Shown here one piece after another: positions 16,819 to 24,801 of a DNA stretch of 64,000 nt. Location of the stretch: assembly GCF_009758125.1 (NCBI RefSeq), contig NZ_WRXO01000003.1, positions 682,001 through 746,000 of the forward strand. Direction: 5' to 3'. This DNA is from Chitinophaga oryziterrae (GTDB taxonomy: Bacteria; Bacteroidota; Bacteroidia; Chitinophagales; Chitinophagaceae). Position numbers and translations under genes: made by a program. The notes below the pieces were generated by a model, which was not told where the DNA came from, did not search any database, and was given only the letters and a program-made list of their open reading frames with translations. The first letter of the stretch is position 1; each line of letters starts with the position of its first letter.

Positions 16819-17598
16819 ATGGAACTCAGCAAGAATACAATCCTGATCACGGGCGGAACAAGCGGCTTGGGACTCGAATTAACCCAACGTCTCCTGGCGC
16901 TTGACAATAAAGTGATCATTACAGGAAGAGATCAATCAAAGCTCGACGAAACAAAGAGGCGTCTTCCGGAAGTAGAGATTATTCAAAGTGATGTAAGCGA
17001 TCCGGAAGCGATAAAACGCTTATTTGAGCAGGTTACCAGCCGTTTCCCTGCGCTGAACATCCTGATCAACAATGCCGGAGAAATGCGTAAGATCAACCTG
17101 CACGATACCTCAATGGACCTTCATGACATCACCCGTGAGGTTGAAATAAACCTGATGGGACCTATCCGTATGGTGCAACAATTCCTGCCCCATCTGAAGT
17201 CAAAGAAATCGGCGGCGATCCTCAATGTAACTTCCGGTATCGCCCTGGTACCCTTCCCCTTGTCTCCTGTTTACGGGGCTACCAAATCCGGACTTCATTC
17301 CTATACACAATCTTTACGGGTACAGCTCAAAAATACATCTGTCAAGGTGTTCGAATTGCTGGCGCCTGGTTCAAGGACGCCGCTGAATGACAAGTTCAAG
17401 GAAGAGGAGGGCTTTGATCCCAAAATGCTGATGGAACCAGACAAATTGATCGACGTTGCTATTAAGGGATTGCAAAAAGATACATTGGAGATCTATCCGG
17501 GTCTTGCCCGCGTGCTGAAGATCATGAGCAGGTTCGCTCCCGGGTTCATACTGGGACAAACCAGTAAAGTGGGAGCTAAAACAATGTCAGGCAGGTAA
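16819..17598 (+). CDS. SDR family oxidoreductase (DltE-like)
   Basis: 259 residues. The cofactor motif is ITGGTSGLGLEL, the NNAG motif is ILINNAGEM, Ser is in LNVTSGIALVPF and the active-site YxxxK pair is VYGATKSGLHSY. The C-terminal half (PDKLIDVAIKGLQKDTLEIY) is typical of DltE/YciK-like SDRs. GATCTTTG upstream (16786-16793) is a partial promoter match. Gap to the next gene is 23 bp, so the two are probably co-transcribed. Its former AraC regulator is decayed. Confidence 0.93.
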   Translation: MELSKNTILITGGTSGLGLELTQRLLALDNKVIITGRDQSKLDETKRRLPEVEIIQSDVSDPEAIKRLFEQVTSRFPALNILINNAGEMRKINLHDTSMDLHDITREVEINLMGPIRMVQQFLPHLKSKKSAAILNVTSGIALVPFPLSPVYGATKSGLHSYTQSLRVQLKNTSVKVFELLAPGSRTPLNDKFKEEEGFDPKMLMEPDKLIDVAIKGLQKDTLEIYPGLARVLKIMSRFAPGFILGQTSKVGAKTMSGR

Positions 17599-17621
17599 TA
17601 ATTTCATATAAAAAAAGCAAC

Positions 17622-17969
17622 ATGAAAATTCTTAGTGGAGTACTAATTTTATTGACCGCCTTTTTAAGTTTTAAACACGGGTGGGATGGATTGCACATGG
17701 ACGCACATCCTGAACAGGCTAAAATGATGGAGGGCCTGGGCATAGGCAAAACAAGCGCGGTCGTTTTCAGCATCGTCACTATTGCCGTTGGTATAATGAT
17801 CTTTTTCCCACAGACATTCTTCCTTGCTAACCTGATTAATGCCGTTTCTATATTGATCATCATGGCATTATCGCTAAGAGCAGGGAATATCAAAACAGCG
17901 CTGATAGAGATCCCGTTTCTGTTAATTCCATTGGTATTGATCTTTCTGGGGCATCCGTTCAAAAAGTAA
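17622..17969 (+). CDS. Small four-helix membrane protein
   Basis: 115 residues with four predicted membrane helices (about 3-18, 45-62, 66-86 and 92-110). The size and helix pattern resemble DoxX-like proteins, but no diagnostic motif is visible. It follows the SDR gene by 23 bp on the same strand and probably belongs to its operon. Function unknown. Confidence 0.75.
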   Translation: MKILSGVLILLTAFLSFKHGWDGLHMDAHPEQAKMMEGLGIGKTSAVVFSIVTIAVGIMIFFPQTFFLANLINAVSILIIMALSLRAGNIKTALIEIPFLLIPLVLIFLGHPFKK

Positions 17970-17992
17970 GCAGGATTGAGTCATAGCAGCAA

Positions 17993-19012
17993 TTATGAGG
18001 TGGGAAGTTCCATCTCATAGTCATGTTTTTCAATCTCTTTTTTCATTTCCGCTATCAATTGTTGTTCAGTCGGCAGGTATAACTTATACTCGCTTGCTAT
18101 TATAGTTTTATTATTTTCTGGTAGGGAAATTTTCACTACAGCATTATTTTTCTCTGCACAAAGTAGTATTCCGATAGTTGGATTTTCAAAATCCTTTTTT
18201 TCATAGCGATCGTAATAATTTACATACATCTGTAATTGCCCTATATCCTGATGAGTAAGTTTCGTCGTTTTTATTTCTACGATAACAAAACATCGTAAAA
18301 GGCGGTTGTAAAAGACCAGGTCAATAAAGAATTCATCACCTTCAATGTGTAATCGTTTCTGTCTTGCTATAAAGGCAAAGCCATTGCCGAGTTCCAATAA
18401 GAAATCATGTAAATGGGTGATAATAGCCTGTTCCATGTCTTTCTCATAATAGGATGCTTCGCGGTGTAATCCTAAGAATTCCAGGTAAATTGGATCTTTG
18501 ATTATCTCTTTAGCATCAGACATGTGTTTTTCATTCCGGGCTATTGCTAAAACGCTTTCCCTTTCATTGCTCATCAGCAGTCGTTCCCATAGGTTACTAT
18601 GAATTTGGCGCTCTAACTGACGCACGGTCCAGTTGTTTTTAATTGTTTCTGCTACGTAGAAATCTCTTTTGTCTTGATTATCAAGTCTTATTAATAGTTT
18701 GTACTGACTCCAGCTCAATTGCGAATACACTGTATTCGCAATTGGGAATGTCCGGTAAAACTGTCGGATTAACTCTACTTGTCTTTTAGAAAATCCACTT
18801 CCGTATTCAGGTTCTAACTGTTCCGCTATGAATTTAGTAAGATAATTACCATAATCTGCCCGGTCTTTTCCTTCCTGTTCTTCTTCAAAAATGCGTTTAC
18901 CAATGTGCCAATACATTATTGTACGCTGATGATCAACCAGCCTGATAGCCTTATCTTTCGCCTTGTCGATAATATCTTTAATGTCTACGATTACAGATTG
19001 ATTGAGAATCAT
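17993..19012 (-). CDS. DUF1016 / YhcG-type PDDEXK nuclease-domain protein
   Basis: 339 residues, standard for the family. The N-terminal helical DUF1016 domain includes MYWHIGKRIFEEEQEGKDRA and YGSGFSKRQVELIRQFY. The C-terminal PDDEXK fold has the pattern FFIDLVFYNRLLRCFVIVEI followed by KTTKLTHQDIGQLQMYVNYY, giving the Asp...ExK catalytic set. Family members occur alone, with type I restriction loci and on mobile elements; a nuclease role is predicted but the physiological target is not settled. The coding sequence contains a 29-bp perfect palindrome. Confidence 0.93.
   Translation of the reverse strand: MILNQSVIVDIKDIIDKAKDKAIRLVDHQRTIMYWHIGKRIFEEEQEGKDRADYGNYLTKFIAEQLEPEYGSGFSKRQVELIRQFYRTFPIANTVYSQLSWSQYKLLIRLDNQDKRDFYVAETIKNNWTVRQLERQIHSNLWERLLMSNERESVLAIARNEKHMSDAKEIIKDPIYLEFLGLHREASYYEKDMEQAIITHLHDFLLELGNGFAFIARQKRLHIEGDEFFIDLVFYNRLLRCFVIVEIKTTKLTHQDIGQLQMYVNYYDRYEKKDFENPTIGILLCAEKNNAVVKISLPENNKTIIASEYKLYLPTEQQLIAEMKKEIEKHDYEMELPTS
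18716..18744. repeat. 29-bp perfect palindrome inside the DUF1016 gene
   Basis: Arms of 14 bp (CAATTGCGAATACA and its complement) meet at a single central base, 18730. It is translated as part of PIANTVYSQLSW without breaking the frame. Confidence 0.85.
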
Positions 19013-19232
19013 ATGGTATATATTTTGAGGTATGCAAACTTACATAAAATATGAAGCGCAACAATAATGGCTGAGCATTATTTTGCTTCTGATTCGGGAA
19101 ATGAAAGGATGGTTTCGTATTGTTTAACACGTTCAAACTACTTGCTCAAGTTCATCTGCTCAAAACTATCAAAACGGCAGATACCTGATATTTAATTATT
19201 CAGGAAATATAAGGATACGTATTTACCAGGTA

Positions 19233-19271
19233 CGGGGCTAAATGTGTCTTTTTTAAGCACATTTAGCCCCG
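19233..19271 (-). terminator. Orphan hairpin, possible terminator
   Basis: Arms of 14 bp, CGGGGCTAAATGTG at 19233-19246 and its complement at 19258-19271, with an 11-nt T-rich loop. No intact gene ends here; on the minus strand it would follow the fragment ending at 19294. Confidence 0.6.
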
Positions 19272-19293
19272 GATAATATTGTTACGCTAAAAC

Positions 19294-19419
19294 TTAGCCT
19301 GCAATATCAGGTAAAACTCTTAGCATTTCCCGTTTATCCTGGCTGGTGATATTATCAAGATATAGCCTTAAATTACTTAACTGACCTATTTTGTTTCGAA
19401 GAAGTTTCTTTGATTTAAA
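19294..19419 (-). pseudogene. Possible C-terminal gene fragment
   Basis: A start-less reading of about 41 codons ends in LDNITSQDKREMLRVLPDIA before TAA, and is followed by the hairpin at 19233-19271 in terminator position. It looks like the last part of a lost protein. No family is recognised, and chance is possible at this length. Confidence 0.3.
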
Positions 19420-19582
19420 TTACTGCGTTCCCACTGCAACTTTCGAAAATGAACAAATGATCTTTTGTTTACGATTTTCATTCATACAGCTATTTGGGGT
19501 ACTTCGCACATGTTTTCCAGCATGCTCACACATATTATTCATTTTTGCATTCAGTAAACGACTACTTTCCATAAAAAAAATT

Positions 19583-19873
19583 ATGCCAAGATGTTACAAT
19601 TCCGCTTTTGCTGCCTGGGGAGGTAAAACGGGAACAATCAGAAAACAAATCGTTTACAGGAACAGGAGCGGCAGGACTTTCGTCAGCAAGTATCCTGATA
19701 TGAGTAAGGTACAACCCAGTATTGCACAGTTAGATGCTAACGATAGATTTGCGGCGGCTGTCAGATTTGCCCAGGATATTGTGCATGATCCGGTAAAAAA
19801 GGCAAATTATCCGGTGTCTAAAGGGAAGACAGTATATCATACTGCTATCAGGGATTACCTGAATCTGCATTGA
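19583..19873 (+). CDS. Small DUF6266-like protein (paralogue of the 22109 gene)
   Basis: 96 residues from the ATG at 19583, which follows an A8 run. A longer frame upstream exists but is not protein-like. The sequence shares an order of features with residues 10-95 of the 191-aa protein at 22109: GGKTGTIRKQIVYRNRSG / GTVAGKMTLRQRAG, then RF-A-A near DRFAAAVRFAQDIV / DRFKEATMYAKMAI, then DPVKKANY / DPVTKALY, then YHTAIRDYL / YNVAFRDAF. It appears to be a C-terminally shorter family member. The family is common in Bacteroidota, has no established function, and sometimes occurs near phage-like genes. Confidence 0.7.
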   Translation: MPRCYNSAFAAWGGKTGTIRKQIVYRNRSGRTFVSKYPDMSKVQPSIAQLDANDRFAAAVRFAQDIVHDPVKKANYPVSKGKTVYHTAIRDYLNLH

Positions 19874-19908
19874 ACAGGTTCAAAACAGCACTTGAATAGG
19901 TTCATCCT

Positions 19909-19944
19909 ACGTTTATCCTACGTCTTTTAACGTAGGATAAACGT
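19909..19944. terminator. Bidirectional hairpin terminator
   Basis: Perfect 15-bp arms (ACGTTTATCCTACGT at 19909-19923, complement at 19930-19944), 6-nt loop. An outer 10-bp pair TGAACAGGTT / AACCTGTTCA (19871-19880, 19951-19960) encloses it. It lies between convergent genes ending at 19873 and 19980. Confidence 0.85.
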
Positions 19945-19979
19945 AAGATAAACCTGTTCAATTGCCGTGATCTTCCTCA

Positions 19980-20615
19980 TCAAGAGCCGTCATCTTCCTC
20001 ATCACGGATTACTATACGATTGAAACTATTTCTCAGATAGTCTCTCATTGCGAAGCCATACCGGGCTTCAATCTGGGGGCTGGTCAGACTGCTGGTCACA
20101 TGCGTGAGTATCCCTTCCCTGAGGTATTGTTCGCAGCGTGTATGGATTATCTGCTCCATTACATAGCAACTGGTGCTATAGTGCCGGGATTTTAGTTCTT
20201 CGCCCAGTTCAATAAAACAGAAATCCTTTTTCTGCTTTACACTGTCGGTAATGTATGGGAGGATAGCAGCAGGGCCATTTACTGAAAAAGCATTGCTGAT
20301 AAAAGCACAGGTGACTTTTTCAAATCTGGGCTGATAGTCCGGTTCAATCGTAAAGAGTCGTATAAGCTCCATTATGTTGTTCTTGCGCGAACCTAGGCCT
20401 ACGACCAGCAAACCTTTTTTCAGGTCCACACCAAGCTCCTTTGCGGCTTTTTTACGGCCTAGCGCCCATGCTACCATAGCTTTTACACCAAGCTCCTTAC
20501 TGCCGATGTGGAAGCTGTCTCCAAATAGGTGCTTACCCATATCATTCATCCGTTCGCGAACGGTATCGTAATTACTAAGGGGTGTCAAAATCCGTTGTTG
20601 ATCCATTGTTGTCAT
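19980..20615 (-). CDS. DnaC-like helicase-loader relative with degenerate P-loop
   Basis: 211 residues. The order of elements follows Bacteroidota DnaC/IstB-type ATPases: KKGLLVVGLGSRKNNIMELI stands where KGILLxGxxGTGKT is expected, FCFIELGEEL where the Walker B xxxDDLG is expected, then a helix CYVMEQIIHTRCEQYLREG, the strand LTHVTSSLTSPQIEARYG and the arginine-rich RDYLRNSFNRIVI. The P-loop Gly-Lys-Thr and the Walker B aspartates are gone, so ATP hydrolysis is unlikely. The start overlaps the DnaD-like gene by 41 bp, which couples the two. It may have kept a binding role, or be a decaying replication gene of an integrated element. Confidence 0.65.
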   Translation of the reverse strand: MTTMDQQRILTPLSNYDTVRERMNDMGKHLFGDSFHIGSKELGVKAMVAWALGRKKAAKELGVDLKKGLLVVGLGSRKNNIMELIRLFTIEPDYQPRFEKVTCAFISNAFSVNGPAAILPYITDSVKQKKDFCFIELGEELKSRHYSTSCYVMEQIIHTRCEQYLREGILTHVTSSLTSPQIEARYGFAMRDYLRNSFNRIVIRDEEDDGS

Positions 20616-21261
20616 TATCTTTTTTATTGTTTCTGAGAGCAGTTACAAATGTTATAGCCATTCCTTTCCAGTTCTGGATAGGTTTGCCATTTGTTTTCCA
20701 GTCTTTCTTCTCAAAATGTTCCCGGAAAATGATGGCTTCATCAGGGGTGAACTTTCGTAACTCAAAAAAAATGCGTACTTCTTCCGGAGAAGGAGTATAA
20801 TTCGTGTTTGTACGGTTTACATTATTTACTACAGTTTTATTATTAATAAAAGGCTGTCCTGAATCCGGGACTTCATTTTCCTTTAAATTCCCGGATTGTC
20901 CTGAATCCTGGCTTTTGCTTGTCCCGGTATCGGGATTATCTTTTGTACCGGTATCAGTATTAACTGCTTCTTTGTATGACTCCAGCATTTTTACACACCC
21001 CTTTTTTCTATCGGGATAAATCAGATAACCTGCTGTAGAAAGATATTTCAGACAAGTGTAGTAGGTGTCTGTTGACCCTATCCCACTTGCAGCCATGATC
21101 TCCTCGCGGTTTAATTTTATGTGTGGATTAAAATGCTGTTTGTTCCATTGAAGAAACAAGTGTATGTACAGTACCTGGTGTTGAGATGTAATGGATGAGT
21201 CTTTCCTTACTCTGTCGAAGAAGAGTTGTTGCTGTTTTATATAATTGACGGGCATTATCAA
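20575..21261 (-). CDS. DnaD-like / replication-initiation winged-helix protein
   Basis: 228 residues in three parts. The N-terminal winged helix (about 1-95) reads LYIHLFLQWNKQHFNPHIKL then IMAASGIGSTDTYYTCLKYL. A low-complexity linker rich in T, D, S, G, N follows (about 105-155). The C-terminal helical block (about 158-205, EEVRIFFELRKFTPDEAIIF then KPIQNWKGMAITFV) matches the DnaD-like end seen in phage and plasmid primosome proteins. It precedes and overlaps the DnaC-like gene. Together they resemble the replication pair of an integrated plasmid or phage. Confidence 0.75.
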   Translation of the reverse strand: MIMPVNYIKQQQLFFDRVRKDSSITSQHQVLYIHLFLQWNKQHFNPHIKLNREEIMAASGIGSTDTYYTCLKYLSTAGYLIYPDRKKGCVKMLESYKEAVNTDTGTKDNPDTGTSKSQDSGQSGNLKENEVPDSGQPFINNKTVVNNVNRTNTNYTPSPEEVRIFFELRKFTPDEAIIFREHFEKKDWKTNGKPIQNWKGMAITFVTALRNNKKDNDNNGSTTDFDTP

Positions 21262-21469
21262 TTAGATTTAAATAGGGGATCCCCTTTAAACAAATTATTG
21301 TGTAAAGCTGAAGATTGAATTGTGAGGGATCACAATTTCTTTAGAGAGAGAATCCAGTATGATTCAGCAGGATGAAAAACAAAAATAACATGGGTCAAAA
21401 TTTATATAGATAGCGTAAAAATAAGAAATATTTTTCATCATATAACATAGGCTCAGTATGAGTTTTAAG

Positions 21470-21513
21470 AATTTGTCCTCTTTTTCCTTAATTAAGGACA
21501 AAGAGGACAAATT
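21470..21513. repeat. 44-bp inverted repeat upstream of the LytTR gene
   Basis: 22-bp arms with one mismatch pair meet at 21491/21492 with no loop (core CCTTAATTAAGG). It ends 70 bp before the LytTR ATG and is a good operator candidate for a dimeric regulator. Confidence 0.75.
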
Positions 21514-21583
21514 TCCTGATAGATACGTTATTTTCAGTACATATTTTTCATACATTCGTATAGAATATTACCCTCAGAATACG

Positions 21584-21904
21584 ATGCACCAGGACTTTTT
21601 TCTTCAAATCAGTACAAAACTTCTCGTAAAGATCAATAGCAGTGAAATATGCTATATCGAAACAGAAAATCAATTCTCAAAAATAATAACGGATACGGCC
21701 ATTCACCGCGTTTATATTGCACTGTATCGTCTGGAGTCCTTGCTGCCGGAAGATTTGTTCTGTCGTGTAAACAGGTCTTCTATTGTATCAATTTGTAAAA
21801 TCTCAAAGATAGGGGAGGAAGCTGTCTTTGTGAAAGAAAGGGAAATCTACATTAGTAAAAAATGCAGGAATGAATTAATTACACGTATAAAAGTGATAGG
21901 TTGA
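21584..21904 (+). CDS. Stand-alone LytTR DNA-binding protein
   Basis: 106 residues from the ATG at 21584 (MHQDFFLQISTKLLVKINSS); the open frame continues upstream to 21458 but through a palindrome, so the shorter start is preferred. The LytTR beta fold is visible in SSEICYIETENQFSKIITD, the helix IALYRLESLLPEDLFCRVNR and SSIVSICKISKIGEEAVFV. No receiver domain or membrane segment is present, so it is not part of a classical two-component system. It may act on the adjacent genes of this small module. Confidence 0.85.
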   Translation: MHQDFFLQISTKLLVKINSSEICYIETENQFSKIITDTAIHRVYIALYRLESLLPEDLFCRVNRSSIVSICKISKIGEEAVFVKEREIYISKKCRNELITRIKVIG

Positions 21905-22108
21905 TAATTGCTTCACCCGGCATTTGTAGCATCTTCACAAAGGAATTGTTCGTTCTTCGCATAGTTTTTTTCAAAACACGATGTATTCCGGGTTAATATT
22001 GCTGTAACGATTACGGTTACTGAGGCTGCACCTGAAACAGGAGAGAGGTGCCTTCTGTTTCACTCAGGAATCCGTGATGATTCATTCACACAAAAAAAAA
22101 TTACAATC

Positions 22109-22684
22109 ATGGCAAAGACAAAAGATAACATATTCACAGAGGGACTGTCTGGTACAGTCGCCGGAAAAATGACGCTCCGTCAAAGAGCAGGAGCAACCAT
22201 CGTAAGCAGAAAGAGCAGGGGGACCACTATTCCGGCTACTGATGATCAGCTGGTAATACAGGATAGATTTAAGGAAGCCACCATGTATGCAAAGATGGCT
22301 ATCAAAGATCCGGTTACCAAAGCACTCTACGCTGCAGTGGCCAAACCTGAACAGAGTGCCTATAACGTTGCTTTCAGAGATGCGTTCCTTGAACCTGAAA
22401 TAAAAAGCATCGATACAGCACTATACAAAGGCAACGCCGGAGAAATCATCGTGATTCGTGCAGATCAGTTCAAAATAGTGAAGATGCTGGTGGTGATCAC
22501 AACTGCAGGTGGCCTGTTCGTAGAGCAGGGATATGCAGTCCTGAGATCGGCTGGAGGTTCGCATGAGTTAGGCTGGGCATACACTACTTTATCAAACAAC
22601 CTTCCAGTGGCAGGTACGAAAATAACAGTGACTGTTTATGATCGTCCCGGACATGAAGCTGTTAAAGAAGTGGTAATTGCGTAA
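22109..22684 (+). CDS. DUF6266-like hypothetical protein
   Basis: 191 residues, starting after an A9 run and AATTACAATC leader. The N-terminal half is homologous to the 96-aa protein at 19583. The C-terminal half (about 96-191) is beta-rich, ending LPVAGTKITVTVYDRPGHEA, which resembles an Ig-like sandwich. There is no signal peptide. Such proteins are abundant and variable in Bacteroidota, often near phage-like or secretion-like genes, but their role is not established. A hairpin terminator follows. Confidence 0.7.
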   Translation: MAKTKDNIFTEGLSGTVAGKMTLRQRAGATIVSRKSRGTTIPATDDQLVIQDRFKEATMYAKMAIKDPVTKALYAAVAKPEQSAYNVAFRDAFLEPEIKSIDTALYKGNAGEIIVIRADQFKIVKMLVVITTAGGLFVEQGYAVLRSAGGSHELGWAYTTLSNNLPVAGTKITVTVYDRPGHEAVKEVVIA

Positions 22685-22697
22685 GAGCAGTCATCCC

Positions 22698-22732
22698 GTC
22701 ATCCTTCGTTGAAAAACGAGGGATGACTTTTT
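22698..22732 (+). terminator. Hairpin terminator
   Basis: GTCATCCTTCGTT (22698-22710) pairs with AACGAGGGATGAC (22715-22727) with one G-T pair and a GAAA loop, followed by a T5 run. Confidence 0.85.
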
Positions 22733-22761
22733 AAATGACAATATCGGAATGTTCCTTTTTA

Positions 22762-23493
22762 CTAACTCTGTGCCGTCGGACGAACAATAATCTCACTTAC
22801 ATCAACATTAGCTGGTTGTTCTATCGCATATGCTATAGCGTTAGCAATAGCTTCCGGTGCAATCCCTATCTTTCCCATTGCGGCTGCTATCTGCGCCTTC
22901 ATCTCTTTATTCGTCATGGACTCTATAAACTCCGTATTAATCATCCCCGGAGAAATGATCGTCACTCTTAATTTGTCACCTGCTTCCTGCCGTAATCCCT
23001 CAGATATAAATCTTACCGCGGACTTTGTCGCTGCATAGACGGCCATCGTTGGAACTATTTTATAGGCAGCAGTAGAAGCGATATTAACGAAATGCCCGAA
23101 GCCCTGTTGTCTGAAGACTGGCAGCGCTGCTGCAATACCATACAACACACCTTTCACATTGATATCGATCATATCTTCCCAGTCTTCTACTCTTAGTTCA
23201 TCCATCATTGAAATGGGGCCAACTCCTGCGTTGTTAATGAGAACGTCCAGTTTACCATATTTCTCAATAGCCAGCGCTACCATATCAGACAGATCATTCC
23301 GCTGTTTTACATCTGTCTTGATATACACCGCCTCTCCACCTGCTGCTACGATTTTATCTGCAAGCGCCTGCAGCCGTTCCGGCCGCCTTGCTCCTAATAC
23401 CACCTTCGCACCACGACCAGCCAATAATAACGCTGTTGCTTCACCTATACCACTACTTGCACCGGTAATGGTTACTACTTTGTTTTCTATCAT
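22762..23493 (-). CDS. SDR family oxidoreductase
   Basis: 243 residues from the ATG at 23493 (MIENKVVTITGASSGIGEA); a 28-residue upstream extension is open but carries no SDR features. Cofactor motif TGASSGIGEATALLL, NNAG motif in VLINNAGVGPIS, Ser in VNIASTAAYKIVP and the YxxxK pair in VYAATKSAVRF. Length and order fit classical SDRs of the YdfG/SDR-yeast type, which use NADPH on small hydroxy-acid or ketone substrates. It has no obvious operon partners. Confidence 0.93.
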   Translation of the reverse strand: MIENKVVTITGASSGIGEATALLLAGRGAKVVLGARRPERLQALADKIVAAGGEAVYIKTDVKQRNDLSDMVALAIEKYGKLDVLINNAGVGPISMMDELRVEDWEDMIDINVKGVLYGIAAALPVFRQQGFGHFVNIASTAAYKIVPTMAVYAATKSAVRFISEGLRQEAGDKLRVTIISPGMINTEFIESMTNKEMKAQIAAAMGKIGIAPEAIANAIAYAIEQPANVDVSEIIVRPTAQS

Positions 23494-23672
23494 ATACTTT
23501 GATTTTGAGGATACAAAGGTAGGATAGAACCTTGCCAGCCTGTTAACGGTATTCAAACAGGAAACTAAGAAATTCAAATAATGAGGTAATTGAAACAGGT
23601 TGTCAAAAGTAGATAATACATCTTCAATATGATTGTAACAAAATATAATGCATTTTTGTTACAAAATATAAT

Positions 23673-23829
23673 AGGCTCCTTTAGGAGCCCCGTCTTTGTA
23701 GCAAACACATTAAACAACAAAACAAAGACTTCGTTAGTCTCCTAAAACTGCTAGTATCAGGGGACTCCTCCGGAGTCTATTATGTAGAAGATAGATTGTT
23801 GCTACAAACACGGGGCTCCTCCGGAGCCT
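23673..23829. repeat. 157-bp MITE-like element with hairpin-bearing terminal inverted repeats
   Basis: The ends 23673-23704 and 23799-23829 are inverted copies of about 31 bp differing by a short indel and one base. Each end itself folds: GGCTCC-TTTA-GGAGCC on the left and GGCTCC-TCC-GGAGCC on the right. A third related hairpin, GACTCC-TCC-GGAGTC, is inside (23763-23777). No coding potential. No clear target duplication was seen. Confidence 0.65.
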
Positions 23830-24047
23830 TTTAGTGTCTAATAATACTTTGAATACAGCATTTTTCAATAAGAAGTAAAACAGTATTTAGTTGATTTGAC
23901 CCGCTAAAAACAAAATATGAAAGTCTGATTTTTTTTAGGGAATGTCAATATGGCTACATCTGCGTTAATGAATATATTTGATGTAGCAATTTAGATGAAA
24001 AATTGCTACATTTGGTAAACACTTTAACCATAGGATTTACAGCTATA
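23830..24047. other. Non-coding A+T-rich stretch
   Basis: Between the MITE-like element and the sigma-factor pseudogene. Nothing recognisable apart from weak A/T runs. Just left of the element (23634-23671) GTAACAAAATATAAT is repeated with one change. Confidence 0.4.
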
Positions 24048-24650
24048 ATGAATGCCCATGACACACTTTCAGATCTTGAATTGATAGAGAGATTTAATCC
24101 AGCCTGATAAGGCTGCTTTCTCAGCGATTTACGAACGGTACTGATCACTCCTTTATCGTCATGCTTGTCGTATGTTAAAGGATAATGAGTTAGCGGGAGA
24201 TGTTGTTCAGGATATATTTACTTCGTTTTGGGTCTGCAAGAGCGAGATCAACACAGCTATTCCACTGTATTCTTACCTGTATGCATCTGTTCGCTATCGC
24301 ATCATTAATATGATGAACCGCGAAAAATTAAAATCAATTATGTAGCTTATCTCTCTGCTTTTATAAGTGAGGGCCCATACACAACAGATTATACTCTACG
24401 TGAGAAAGAATTGAGGTTACAGGTAGAAAAAGAAATTGAGAATCTTCCCCCAAAGATGCGTGCAGTTTTTGAGTTGGGCCGTAAGGCATACCTGAACCAT
24501 AAAGAAATTGCAGAGAAGGCAAATATATCTGAGGAGACTGTCAAGCGTCAGATCTCTTATTCCATTAAAATATTACGTTCTATATTGACTGTCCATTTAT
24601 TTTTATATCCGATGTCCGCTGTTCTGATGCTGAATAAAATTTTCAAGTAA
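24048..24650 (+). pseudogene. Broken ECF sigma-70 factor gene
   Basis: Starting at ATG 24048 the reading MNAHDTLSDLELIERFNPA hits TGA at 24105. A one-base shift restores DKAAFSAIYERY, which meets TGA at 24142 where the family has Trp. Region 2 then continues (HACRMLKDNELAGDVVQDIF) until TAG at 24343, and another shift restores region 4 (LPPKMRAVFELGRK, HKEIAEKANISEETVKRQI) to the TAA at 24648-24650. At least three lesions disable it. It would have driven the SusC gene starting at 24802. No FecR anti-sigma gene lies between the two. Confidence 0.9.
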
Positions 24651-24801
24651 CGTTCTACCATTACACATCATTTGATTCTAACGTAGTTTTTGCAATAACT
24701 GAATTTGGACCACATAGACAGGTTTGGCAACCATATCTATAATGGCGCCAATATAGTAGTCGAGTTATCAACCAACATTTTAAACCAACTAAACCAAAGT
24801 T

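Larger units (their letters stand above)
19013..19582. other. 570-bp intergenic region with an orphan hairpin and a possible gene remnant
   Basis: No intact gene is seen. It contains a strong stem-loop at 19233-19271 and, upstream of it on the minus strand, an open fragment at 19294-19419. The rest, including the leader of the 19583 gene, shows nothing recognisable. Confidence 0.5.

Noticed and set aside
21364..21555. 63-codon minus-strand open frame
   Set aside because: It exists because of the 44-bp inverted repeat and mirrors the + strand reading there.
21905..22108. Possible C-terminal protein remnant (VTITVTEAAPETGE-like reading) before the 22109 gene
   Set aside because: Too short and with no clear family match; similarity to Ig-like ends may be chance.
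23494..23577. 28-residue N-terminal extension of the SDR protein
   Set aside because: The SDR cofactor motif should start within the first residues; the extension is unlike protein in this family.
23673..23829. CRISPR-like reading of the repeated GGCTCC/GGAGCC hairpins
   Set aside because: Only three unequal hairpins, no regular spacers and no cas genes.
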